A DNA stretch of 8,777 nt from positions 8,529 through 17,305 of the forward strand of contig JANLGB010000025.1 in NCBI GenBank assembly GCA_024653405.1, read 5' to 3'. Of the stretch, positions 1-6,369 are shown piece by piece. The notes beneath the pieces were generated by a model. It saw only the letters and a program-made list of their open reading frames with translations. It was not told the DNA's origin and did not search any database. Position 1 is the first letter of the stretch. Each line of letters starts with the position of its first letter. The position numbers were made by a program, and so were the translations under genes. The DNA comes from Candidatus Saccharicenans sp. (GTDB lineage Bacteria; Acidobacteriota; Aminicenantia; Aminicenantales; Saccharicenantaceae).

Positions 1-1320
1 CACCTTGTCCACTTCGAGCTGGGCCCTGGCGGCCGAAGCGCTCTCGGCAATGATGCGGATGAGAGGCTCGGTGCTGGAAGCCCGGACATGCACCCAGGTA
101 TCCTTCAGGGTGAAGTGCAACCCGTCCAGCGAGTTTACTTCAGCCCGCGGGTAGAGCTTCCTAGTTTCAGCTACTAGAGAATGCAGCCGGTGAGGCGGGC
201 AGATAATTTTATCCTTGACGATGTGATAGCGGGGCAGGGTTTTTACCAGCTCCGATAATTTTTTCTGCCTAATGGCCATCTGTTCCAGGATAAGTCCCAT
301 GACCACAAAGCCATCGAAAGCCGGCTGGAAAGCGGCCAGGGCCAGGCCGCCGCTGCCCTCCCCGGCCAGGGTTGCTCCTTCCTGGAGCATGGTCTGAATC
401 AGGGCCGATTGGCCGACCCTGGTTCTTATGACCGGGACCCGGAAGCGGCCAGCCACTTCTTCTATCATCCTGGATGTGGACAGGCTGGTAACCACGGCCC
501 CGGGTTGACGTTCCAGATAATATCCAGCCAGAACGGGCAGAGTATATTCTTCCGACAGAGTTTCCCCGGTCTCGGTTACCAACGACACCCGGCTGACATC
601 GCTGTTGAGGAGAAAACCAAGGTTGGCCCCGGTGGCCCGGACCAGGGAAGCCACTTCGCCGGCATTTCTCGGTCGCGGTTCGGGGTCGTGCGGAAAATAG
701 CCGCTGGGCTCGTTATTGATGGCCAACAGCTCGCAGCCCAGAGCGGCGAAGAATTTATTTGCCAGTCTGGCCCCGGCCCCGTTGCAGGGGTCGACCACTA
801 CCTTGAACCGGGCCCGGCTGATTTCGGTGGTTCTGAGTGCAGTCTTAAGCCAGGAGAAATAGACTTCTTCCGGGTTTACTTCGGCCACCACCGCGGGTGA
901 CTTTTTCAATTTCTGGTGGGCGAAACGACCCAGGTGATAAATATCAAGGAGTTCCGACCCCTGAAATTCATTAAGATAGGTACCCTGACTGTTGATAAAA
1001 TTCAGGGCGTTCCATTCGGCCGGGTTGTGGCCAGCGCTGATGGACACTGCCCCGACTGCCCGATGCTGTCTTACCAGGAACTGGATGATGGGAGTGGGGC
1101 AGACCCCGAGGTTGATGACCTCGTGGCCGGTTGAAAGAAGAGCCGACCTCACCGCTTCCTGGACCATTGGCCCCGAGCGGCGGCTGTCCCGGCCCACCAG
1201 GACCGGTCCGGCTGGTAGCATCGAGCCGAAGGCCGAAGCAAAATCGATGACCAGCTCCGGGGTTATGGTCTGGCCCACCAGCCCCCGGATACCCGAAATG
1301 TTGAGCTTGAGCAGTTTCAT
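1..1320 (-). CDS. Phosphoglucomutase/phosphomannomutase/GlmM-superfamily protein with degenerate active-site loops (C-terminus cut by window edge)
   Basis: The frame stays open from ATG at 1320 to the left edge (440 codons), so only a short C-terminal tail is missing from a family usually near 450 residues. Visible in order: an N-terminal SGIRG loop (9-13), the phosphoserine loop SISAGHNPAEWNAL (94-107), DPCNGAG (177-183), the metal-loop position NSDVSR (239-244), the sugar-binding loop GEGSGG (320-325) and the phosphate-binding loop RASSTEPLIR (413-422). Family members convert hexose-1-phosphates to 6-phosphates through a phosphoserine and Mg2+. Here the serine of the usual ASHNP is Gly97, and the usual DxDxDR reads NSDVSR, keeping only Asp241. 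The fold is clear, but normal mutase activity is doubtful. An in-frame TGA five codons upstream fixes ATG 1320 as the start; I see no clear Shine-Dalgarno. The SGIRG and EWNAL wording resembles the Bacteroidetes/Chlorobi-type GlmM group. It could be a pseudoenzyme or a divergent subgroup. Confidence 0.88.
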   Translation of the reverse strand, partial: MKLLKLNISGIRGLVGQTITPELVIDFASAFGSMLPAGPVLVGRDSRRSGPMVQEAVRSALLSTGHEVINLGVCPTPIIQFLVRQHRAVGAVSISAGHNPAEWNALNFINSQGTYLNEFQGSELLDIYHLGRFAHQKLKKSPAVVAEVNPEEVYFSWLKTALRTTEISRARFKVVVDPCNGAGARLANKFFAALGCELLAINNEPSGYFPHDPEPRPRNAGEVASLVRATGANLGFLLNSDVSRVSLVTETGETLSEEYTLPVLAGYYLERQPGAVVTSLSTSRMIEEVAGRFRVPVIRTRVGQSALIQTMLQEGATLAGEGSGGLALAAFQPAFDGFVVMGLILEQMAIRQKKLSELVKTLPRYHIVKDKIICPPHRLHSLVAETRKLYPRAEVNSLDGLHFTLKDTWVHVRASSTEPLIRIIAESASAARAQLEVDKV

Positions 1321-1621
1321 CGCCGATGTTAATCAATTTACCATCAGTGCCGTTTTTTATCAATTTATATATCGGCCGCAACGGCTGGCCGGTCCTACCA
1401 GTTTGGGGTTTTTAAGCTGTTATAAATTCTTCAGGCCAGCTGAAGTTCTAACGGTGGCCAGAGAAGTTCAGCCGGGCTCTGAGTGAAGGTCCCGGGTCGT
1501 TGAGGTGATTGACCTTCGGCCAGTTGCAGATTCTTTTTTTTAGGAAGAGGCCAGAGAGGTTTTCAGGCAGAAACCTGGCTTATTCTGGACGGCGAATTAT
1601 TGTTAGATATCCCCGGGTCGG
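1321..1621. other. Intergenic gap between two minus-strand genes, no coding signal
   Basis: I see no convincing gene here. It must hold the 3' end of the amidohydrolase transcript and the start signals of the mutase gene. On the minus strand just before the mutase ATG the DNA is AT-rich (1335-1372), but no good -35/-10 pair stands out. A perfect 7-base inverted repeat GAAGGTC/GACCTTC lies at 1485-1491 and 1511-1517 with a 19-base spacer. A weaker hairpin (AGGTTT 1557-1562 with AAACCT 1571-1576, 8-base loop) lies 43 to 74 bases past the amidohydrolase stop. It lacks a T run on the minus strand, so it is not a classical terminator. A run of eight T lies at 1533-1540 on the plus strand without a stem in front of it. 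Confidence 0.5.
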
Positions 1622-2968
1622 TTATTTTTTGAAGCCGCTGACTCTCTGCCCGGATGGCTTACGGGCATAGTCCATCAAGATGGCTGACATCAACCTGATA
1701 CCAATTCCGATGGCTTTCTCGTCGGCGATGAAGGTGGGGGAGTGAACAGCAGTTTTTTCCAGGTGGGGCGGCACCACTCCCAGCGACAGCATCACTCCGG
1801 GAATTTCCCGGGCGAAATAGCTGAAATCCTCGCCGCCCATTTCCGGCCGGTCTTCAATCAAGCGGTCCTTTCCGCCCAGGACCAGGGCGGCCGTGGGCAG
1901 GATGGCTGCCAGGAGCTCTGGATGGTTGTAGAGGGCCGGAGTTCCAAACTGGTAATCCAGCTCGTAGGGTGCTCCATGCGACTGGCAGATTCCGGCTATC
2001 GTCCGGGTGATTTTTTCTTTGAGTCGGGTTCTCTGCTCATCCCCATAACTTCGGACGGTGGCTCTGAGCTCGGCCTTCTCCGGGATGATGTTGGTGGCGG
2101 TACCGGCGTGAAAGTAACCCACAGTGATGACCGTATGGTCGTGGACATCGATTTCCCGGCTGATCATAGCCTGAAGAGCCAGAACGACGTGGCTGCCAAC
2201 CACAATGGGGTCGACACACTGGTCGGGGTCAGCTCCGTGGCCACCCTCGGACTTTATGCTCAGGAAGAAGGTATCGCAGTTAGCCCCGGCATAACCGGGC
2301 ACATAATGGGCATAACCGGCTTTGAGGGTATCGTCCACGTGAAAGGCAAAAATGGCTTCGGGCTTATAATCCCGGAAGACTCCATCCTGGAGCATCTTCT
2401 GGGCTCCGTCTCCCCATTCTTCGGCTGGCTGGGCCACGAACAGGATGGTCCCGGGGACCTGGCTCTTCATCCGGCTGAGGACCGCAGCCACCCCCAGCAG
2501 CAGGGCCGTGTGAATATCGTGGCCGCAGGCATGCATCAGCCCGGTTTCCCGGCCGCCCACCAGCACTTTTTCCCGGGAGGCAAAGGGCAGGTCGGTTTCC
2601 TCGGTGATAGCCAGGGCATCCATGTCGCCGCGCATGGCCAAGACCGGCCCCGGCAGGCCACCCTTGAGCACCCCCAGGACTCCGGTGCCGCCAATCCCGG
2701 TCCTGACCTCCAGGCCCAGCTTCTGGAAATAGTCAGCTACCAGGGCGGCCGTCCGGTGTTCCTGGAAGGCCAGCTCCGGGTGGGCGTGAATATCCCTTCT
2801 AATAGCAATAATCTCGGCTTCAATGGCGGCCGTCAGCTCGGAGATTTTCTGGTAGTAGAGAGGTTGCTTAGCCTGGCCACTGGCCAGAAGGGGAGCGGTG
2901 GTCAGCAGGCTGAATAGCAGCAGAAGCAATAAGAGCTTGCCTGGACAAAACCGGGCAGATATTTTCAT
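1622..2968 (-). CDS. Exported M20D-family amidohydrolase/peptidase (hippurate or N-acyl amino acid hydrolase-like)
   Basis: A 448-residue metallohydrolase with an N-terminal signal peptide: basic MKISARFCPGK, a leucine-rich core (12-29), and likely cleavage after SGQA near residue 33. The catalytic domain shows RRDIHAHPEL (57-66), RGDMDAL (113-119), the metal motif HACGHDIH (146-153) with Cys148 and His150, QPAEE (180-184) with the general base Glu183 and metal ligand Glu184, His210, GGEDFSYF (378-385) and VHSPTF (408-413) with His409. The inserted dimerisation domain contains GGHGADPDQCVDPI (242-255). Family members cleave N-acyl or N-aminoacyl amide bonds using two metal ions. The signal peptide suggests action outside the cytoplasm; the substrate cannot be read from sequence. 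The start is fixed by AAGGAG at 2975-2980, six bases before ATG. One oddity is that the second dimerisation-domain His, normally in a PH pair, is Asp249. Confidence 0.93.
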   Translation of the reverse strand: MKISARFCPGKLLLLLLLFSLLTTAPLLASGQAKQPLYYQKISELTAAIEAEIIAIRRDIHAHPELAFQEHRTAALVADYFQKLGLEVRTGIGGTGVLGVLKGGLPGPVLAMRGDMDALAITEETDLPFASREKVLVGGRETGLMHACGHDIHTALLLGVAAVLSRMKSQVPGTILFVAQPAEEWGDGAQKMLQDGVFRDYKPEAIFAFHVDDTLKAGYAHYVPGYAGANCDTFFLSIKSEGGHGADPDQCVDPIVVGSHVVLALQAMISREIDVHDHTVITVGYFHAGTATNIIPEKAELRATVRSYGDEQRTRLKEKITRTIAGICQSHGAPYELDYQFGTPALYNHPELLAAILPTAALVLGGKDRLIEDRPEMGGEDFSYFAREIPGVMLSLGVVPPHLEKTAVHSPTFIADEKAIGIGIRLMSAILMDYARKPSGQRVSGFKK

Positions 2969-3303
2969 TGGCTTCTCCTTTAACGGGTAAATTCCAGGAA
3001 TTGATTTTAAATCAGCCGCTCAGAAAAAATACAGAAAATATTTTTCAACTTTTTCCGCAAACTGTCGACTAAAAGGTTAGGAAATCCTCCCGAGGAGGGC
3101 AGGGGAGAAGGACTCTCGGGGGGCGTCCTTCTCCTGCAAGTCTTACGCCTTGGATGGAGGCCCTCCTCTTTTCAAATCTCTAGTTCTAATATCCAACTTT
3201 TTAACAAAAAAATCAACTGGAAATTGTCTCAAAATTCAATTTTTTATGGACTTGATTCTGACGATTGTTGTATCATCTAAATACCCTTGAACCGGAGGAA
3301 AAA
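2969..3303. other. Divergent intergenic region between the amidohydrolase and guaAB
   Basis: This gap separates divergently transcribed genes, so it must hold both promoters. Next to the amidohydrolase, 2999-3060 is very AT-rich and includes two palindromes: TGATTT-T-AAATCA (3002-3014) and AAAATATTTT (3035-3044). The centre (3086-3172) is suddenly GC-rich and strongly self-complementary, and is listed separately. The guaAB-proximal part (3181-3290) is again AT-rich, with an inverted repeat AAATTG/CAATTT (3221-3226, 3237-3242) and a -35-like TTGATT at 3252-3257. A matching -10 (around 3271-3280) is poor. I see no small gene in it. Confidence 0.5.
3086..3172 (+). ncRNA. Candidate structured RNA or leader element upstream of guaAB
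   Basis: Seen directly: a 10-base perfect stem GGAGAAGGAC (3104-3113) / GTCCTTCTCC (3125-3134) with an 11-base loop, enclosed by a 9-base perfect stem GAGGAGGGC (3092-3100) / GCCCTCCTC (3160-3168) followed by TTTT. The left outer arm can instead fold back on CCTCC (3086-3090 with 3094-3098), and the right arm on its own (GGAG 3156-3159 with CTCC 3163-3166). The outer pairing and the two local hairpins therefore exclude each other. The plus orientation is chosen because of the T tract and the gene downstream. It matches no riboswitch class I recognise, including the purine riboswitch. It could be a small RNA, an attenuator of guaAB, or only a hairpin-rich spacer. Confidence 0.4.
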
Positions 3304-4236
3304 ATGGACGTGAAAAAATTCATCGAATGCCAGGTGGAAGAAATTAGGGAGACTGTGGGCAATAATAAAGCCATCTCAGCCCTGTCGGGTGGGGTGGACA
3401 GCTCGGTGGCCACCCTGCTGGCTCACCGGGCTCTGGGGCAGCGGCTCCAAACCATCTTTATCGACCACGGGTTGATGAGAGAAAAAGAACCAGAAGAGGT
3501 GAAAACGGCTTTCGCCCGTCTGGGGATTGACCTGCAAATAGTTGATGCCCGGAACGAATTCTTCCAAGCCCTCAAGGGCAAGACCGACCCGGAAGACAAG
3601 AGGAAGGCTTTCCGCCAGGCCTTCTATAAGGTTTTCGGCCGCGAGGTTCTCCGGAGCAAAGCTCGGTATTTGATTCAGGGGACGATTGCTGCCGACATCA
3701 TCGAAACCCGCGGAGGGATTAAAACCCAGCACAACATCCTGGAGCAGATCGGCATAGACCCGGAGAAAGGTTTTGGTTTCAAGATCATCGAACCGCTGAA
3801 AGAGCTGTTCAAGCATGAAGTCCGGGAGGTGGGTAAGGCCCTGGGGCTGCCGGAAATGATTTTCAAACGGATGCCTTTTCCGGGGCCGGCCCTGGCCACC
3901 AGGATCATCGGCGAGGTCACGCCCGAGAGGGTGGAGCTGGTGCGCAAGGCCACCCGGATAGTGGAGGAAGAGCTGGCCCCGCTCCAGCCTTTCCAGGCTT
4001 TTGCCGTCCTGATGAACGACATGGGCACCGGGGTGGAGGCGGGAAAAAGAAAATTTGGACACATCATCATCGTCAGGTCGGTGGAAAGCCAGGATGCCCT
4101 GACCGCCCAGCCGACTCCCGTTCCCTGGGATGTCCTGACCAGGCTGGCCGCCCGAATTACCCGGGAAATACCGGAGGTGGTCAGGGTGGCTTATGAAATC
4201 ACCCCCAAGCCGCCGGCCACCATTGAATATATCTGA
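3304..4236 (+). CDS. guaAB: GMP synthase, stand-alone ATP-pyrophosphatase (C-terminal) subunit, archaeal type
   Basis: This 310-residue protein catalyses XMP adenylylation and amination to GMP, the last step of guanine nucleotide synthesis. The PP-loop SGGVDSS is at residues 28-34, followed by FIDHGLMR (52-59), QGTIAADIIET (125-135), the XMP-binding region PFPGPALATRIIGEVTPE (191-208) and the C-terminal KPPATIEY (302-309). No glutaminase domain precedes it: bacterial GuaA is normally one chain of about 510-525 residues. The RKATRIVEEEL, RSVESQDALTA and ITREIPEVVRVAYEITPKPP stretches resemble the archaeal split-subunit form. A separate glutamine amidotransferase subunit should exist elsewhere. 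The start is ATG 3304, because GGAGG at 3294-3298 lies five bases before it. An upstream in-frame TTG at 3265 has no ribosome site. The gene appears monocistronic, about 200 bases before the isomerase gene. Confidence 0.93.
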   Translation: MDVKKFIECQVEEIRETVGNNKAISALSGGVDSSVATLLAHRALGQRLQTIFIDHGLMREKEPEEVKTAFARLGIDLQIVDARNEFFQALKGKTDPEDKRKAFRQAFYKVFGREVLRSKARYLIQGTIAADIIETRGGIKTQHNILEQIGIDPEKGFGFKIIEPLKELFKHEVREVGKALGLPEMIFKRMPFPGPALATRIIGEVTPERVELVRKATRIVEEELAPLQPFQAFAVLMNDMGTGVEAGKRKFGHIIIVRSVESQDALTAQPTPVPWDVLTRLAARITREIPEVVRVAYEITPKPPATIEYI

Positions 4237-4354
4237 TGTTGGAAGCGTAGACTTGGCCTGAGAAAGCCGGGCCAGAGACCGGACCAGAGCTGGGCTGAGG
4301 TTAAGGTAGATAAGAAAAACTTCCCGGTTCGGAGCGGGGTCTGGCCAGGATGAG

Positions 4355-4384
4355 AGCTCCGAGCCTGACCCGGAGCTACCTTTG
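4355..4384 (+). terminator. Weak terminator-like hairpin after guaAB
   Basis: A perfect 7-base stem AGCTCCG (4355-4361) / CGGAGCT (4371-4377) with a 9-base loop is followed by ACCTTTG, a short and interrupted T tract. It lies about 120 bases past the guaAB stop and just before the isomerase promoter candidate. The poor T run makes it only a possible terminator. Confidence 0.3.
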
Positions 4385-4412
4385 ATAACATATGAATATT
4401 CATTCATATATT
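4382..4412 (+). promoter_or_regulatory. Promoter with embedded palindromic operator candidate for the FucI-like gene
   Basis: TTGATA at 4382-4387 resembles a -35 box. An AT-rich -10-like stretch (CATATATT, 4405-4412) follows with a 17-19 base spacer. Between and overlapping them is an 8-base perfect inverted repeat ATATGAAT (4390-4397) / ATTCATAT (4402-4409) with a 4-base centre. It also contains the 10-base palindrome TGAATATTCA (4393-4402). A dyad placed in the promoter spacer is typical of a repressor site. The gene's ribosome site AAAGGAGG starts at 4423, so the leader would be very short. Confidence 0.45.
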
Positions 4413-4434
4413 CTTCAGCCTGAAAGGAGGACCC

Positions 4435-6180
4435 ATGCCTTTCATCGGTAAAAGGAATCCCGGAAATCCCACCCTGGGGGTGTTTGTGCCCTGCGACCTG
4501 CGGATTGATGACACCTCCAGGACCAGGGCCTTTAACATCGGCCGGATGACGGCCAGGTTGCTGGCCAGGCGGCTGCGCCTGCCAGACGGCAGCGCTCCTA
4601 ACATCTTCTACTGCTCTCACCTGGTGGATTCCGAGAGCACGGCCGATTCCGGGGCCAAGGAAATGAAGGAAGCCGGGGTGGCCGGCATTTTTATCGTTCC
4701 CGATACCTGGTTTTTCCCGGGCAAATCGGCCCTGGCTCTAACCGCCCATTTCCCGGCCGACACCCCTCTGGCCTGCGTCGGTGGCAATAATGCCCCCAAG
4801 CCGGGAGTGGTGGGAATAGAGGCCCTGGTCGGGGCCTATGCCCAGACCGGCCGACTGTGCCAGATGATCATCGGCAACATGCCTGAAACCGGCCTGGAAC
4901 CCGAGTTTGACGCGAAAACGGCTGAGCAGATTGTTGACCTGGGCTATGCCATGCTGACCAGGGTGGTTCTGCGGGGCAAAAGATACGTGGCCATTGACAC
5001 TGATTCCATGCAGATGGAAACCGCCCTCAACCATGTGCATGCCGCCAGGAAATTTTTCGGACTGGAATCAACCCGGGAGTCGATGAAGCTATTTGCCGAC
5101 ATGCTGCAGAAAAAGGGCGGCTATGACCCGGAAGAACTCAGGGCCCTGCGGGACTGGGTGGTCAACGTCAAGTTCCGCAACCGGATTTTTACCAACACTG
5201 AGGAAATCATCAAGTCGAAGAAAGCGCTACTGACCGGGCTTGACCGGGTTCAGCCGCCGGCTCTTTCGGCCGAGGATAAAAAGAAGCTGGACGAAGGCCT
5301 GGCTCTCTACCTAATCATCAGGAATTACCTGAAAGAGGTGAACGCCATCGGCGGGGGCTGGACCAGCCAGTTAGCCTGGGGCTCTGACCGACGCGGGCTG
5401 CCGCTTTCCACAGCTGATATCGCCGAGAGCCTGTTTAATTCCAGCGAAGACCATACCGGGAGAAAACCGGTCATACCCTTCGCCACCGAGAACGATATCC
5501 AGGCCCTGTTGACCATGATCTGCTATTGCTATCTGAGCGGCGGTCAGCCGACGCTGTTCATGGATTTACGCAAGGTCTATGAACCCTGGGAAATCAGGAA
5601 GAAAGCGGCCGAGCTCAAGGTTGACCTGAAACCCTACGAGGGCTCCTCCTGGCTGGAGAGGGGGTTTGTTGACGGCAACAATTCGGGTTCAGCCTCGCTC
5701 GATTATGCCAGGGAAGCTTTCCTGTTCAAAGCCATTGAGTATTATTTCCCGGGCCTGGGATTTTCGGTGAGTTATCTTTCCCCGGCCGGCATCAAGGGCC
5801 TGGCCGGGCGACTGGCCTATTCCGACCTGAGCGGCCTGTTCACCATGGTCCAGGGGGAAGCTGAGAGCATCTCTCTGCCGCCTCTCCTGGCTGAGGAAGT
5901 TTGCCGGGCCTCCGACTATTCCTGGCCGCACACTTTTGTCACCTACGACCAGCTGCCGGCCAGCCTGGTTAAGATGGGCCTGCCGGCCAACCATTTCCAT
6001 ATGGTTACCGGCCTCAACCGCCGGCGCTGGCAGTATTTTTCTGATTATGCCTGTGTCCTGAATTACCGCTGGGAAAACCTGCCCGAGTACAGCGAGGACC
6101 TGGACCGACCGTTGCCCATGCTGTACCGGCTTAACGGGGGTGAAACCCAAGCCAAGCTGTTGCAGGCTCGGAGGGGCTGA
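4435..6180 (+). CDS. L-fucose isomerase (FucI)-family aldose-ketose isomerase
   Basis: This 581-residue protein is close in length to E. coli FucI (591), which interconverts L-fucose and L-fuculose (also D-arabinose and ribulose) using Mn2+. Recognisable blocks: IVPDTWFFPG (87-96), VGGNNAPKPGVVGIEALV (115-132), PFATENDIQALL (348-359), LFMDLRKVYEP (374-384), NNSGSASLD (415-423) and LPANHFHMVTG (516-526). Aligned by eye to FucI, the catalytic or metal residues correspond to Glu352, Asp377 and His520, all present, so an active enzyme is likely. The exact sugar is uncertain because overall similarity to FucI is limited to these blocks. There is no signal peptide, so it is cytosolic. The start is well supported by AAAGGAGG at 4423-4430, four bases upstream. 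A palindrome sits just upstream in the promoter candidate. No fuculokinase or aldolase is visible in the window. Confidence 0.87.
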   Translation: MPFIGKRNPGNPTLGVFVPCDLRIDDTSRTRAFNIGRMTARLLARRLRLPDGSAPNIFYCSHLVDSESTADSGAKEMKEAGVAGIFIVPDTWFFPGKSALALTAHFPADTPLACVGGNNAPKPGVVGIEALVGAYAQTGRLCQMIIGNMPETGLEPEFDAKTAEQIVDLGYAMLTRVVLRGKRYVAIDTDSMQMETALNHVHAARKFFGLESTRESMKLFADMLQKKGGYDPEELRALRDWVVNVKFRNRIFTNTEEIIKSKKALLTGLDRVQPPALSAEDKKKLDEGLALYLIIRNYLKEVNAIGGGWTSQLAWGSDRRGLPLSTADIAESLFNSSEDHTGRKPVIPFATENDIQALLTMICYCYLSGGQPTLFMDLRKVYEPWEIRKKAAELKVDLKPYEGSSWLERGFVDGNNSGSASLDYAREAFLFKAIEYYFPGLGFSVSYLSPAGIKGLAGRLAYSDLSGLFTMVQGEAESISLPPLLAEEVCRASDYSWPHTFVTYDQLPASLVKMGLPANHFHMVTGLNRRRWQYFSDYACVLNYRWENLPEYSEDLDRPLPMLYRLNGGETQAKLLQARRG

Positions 6181-6194
6181 GCGAGAGGGGCACA

Positions 6195-6241
6195 GGGGTT
6201 GCTGCCAGCCCCAGACCCGGGAACCAGTCCCGTCGGTTCCC
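6195..6241 (+). terminator. Two tandem hairpins after the FucI-like gene, possible terminator
   Basis: GGGGTTG (6195-6201) pairs with CAGCCCC (6206-6212), with one G-T pair and a 4-base loop. GGGAACC (6219-6225) pairs perfectly with GGTTCCC (6235-6241) over a 9-base loop. They start 15 bases after the stop codon. Only CTTAACTG follows, so there is no strong T run. They may stop transcription before the tRNA promoter, or only protect the 3' end. Confidence 0.4.
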
Positions 6242-6250
6242 CTTAACTGA

Positions 6251-6279
6251 TTGACAGTCCGACTGGAATTTGGTATTTT
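6251..6279 (+). promoter_or_regulatory. Sigma-70-type promoter of the tRNA-Glu gene
   Basis: A perfect -35 TTGACA (6251-6256) and a -10 TATTTT (6274-6279) are separated by exactly 17 bases. The tRNA begins 12 bases after the -10, which fits a start site only a few bases before the mature 5' end. This is the cleanest promoter in the window. Confidence 0.75.
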
Positions 6280-6290
6280 TTATGCCTTGC

Positions 6291-6363
6291 GGCGCTATCG
6301 TCTAGAGGCCTAGGACGGGTGGTTCTCAGCCATCAAACCGGGGTTCGAATCCCCGTAGCGCTG
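6291..6363 (+). tRNA. tRNA-Glu (anticodon CTC)
   Basis: All four arms fold. The acceptor arm is GGCGCTA (6291-6297) / TAGCGCT (6356-6362). The D stem is GTCT/GGAC (6300-6303, 6313-6316) around AGAGGCCTA. The anticodon stem is GGTGG/CCATC (6318-6322, 6330-6334) with loop TTCTCAG and anticodon CTC at 6325-6327. A 4-base variable loop AAAC follows, as in E. coli tRNA-Glu. The T arm is CGGGG-TTCGAAT-CCCCG (6339-6355). The discriminator base is G6363 and CCA is not encoded, so a CCA-adding enzyme is needed. The D arm matches the usual glutamate tRNA pattern. The first acceptor pair is G-T rather than G-C. The gene ends six bases before the convergent lipoprotein stop codon. Confidence 0.95.
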
Positions 6364-6369
6364 CTTTTC

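Noticed and set aside
409..1486. Several open frames overlapping the mutase gene on both strands
   Set aside because: They conflict with the mutase homologue, which is open to the window edge and has all four family loops in order.
1485..1579. Hairpins between the amidohydrolase and the mutase gene as a terminator
   Set aside because: Neither has a T run on the minus strand, and the run of eight T is on the other strand with no stem before it.
1742..2917. Long plus-strand open frame opposite the amidohydrolase
   Set aside because: It is wholly antisense to a clear M20D gene, shows no recognisable domain and has no ribosome site. It is the usual mirror frame of a GC-rich gene.
3265..3303. 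TTG 3265 as the start of guaAB
   Set aside because: It has no ribosome site, and it would place the strong GGAGG at 3294-3298 inside the coding region. ATG 3304 fits that site and the family's N-terminus.
2969..3303. Purine riboswitch before guaAB
   Set aside because: I could not find the conserved three-way-junction core or the loop-loop pairing sequences of that class. The structure present here is different.
3376..4620. Long minus-strand open frame opposite guaAB and the isomerase start
   Set aside because: It runs across two real genes and their gap, has low-complexity composition and no motif.
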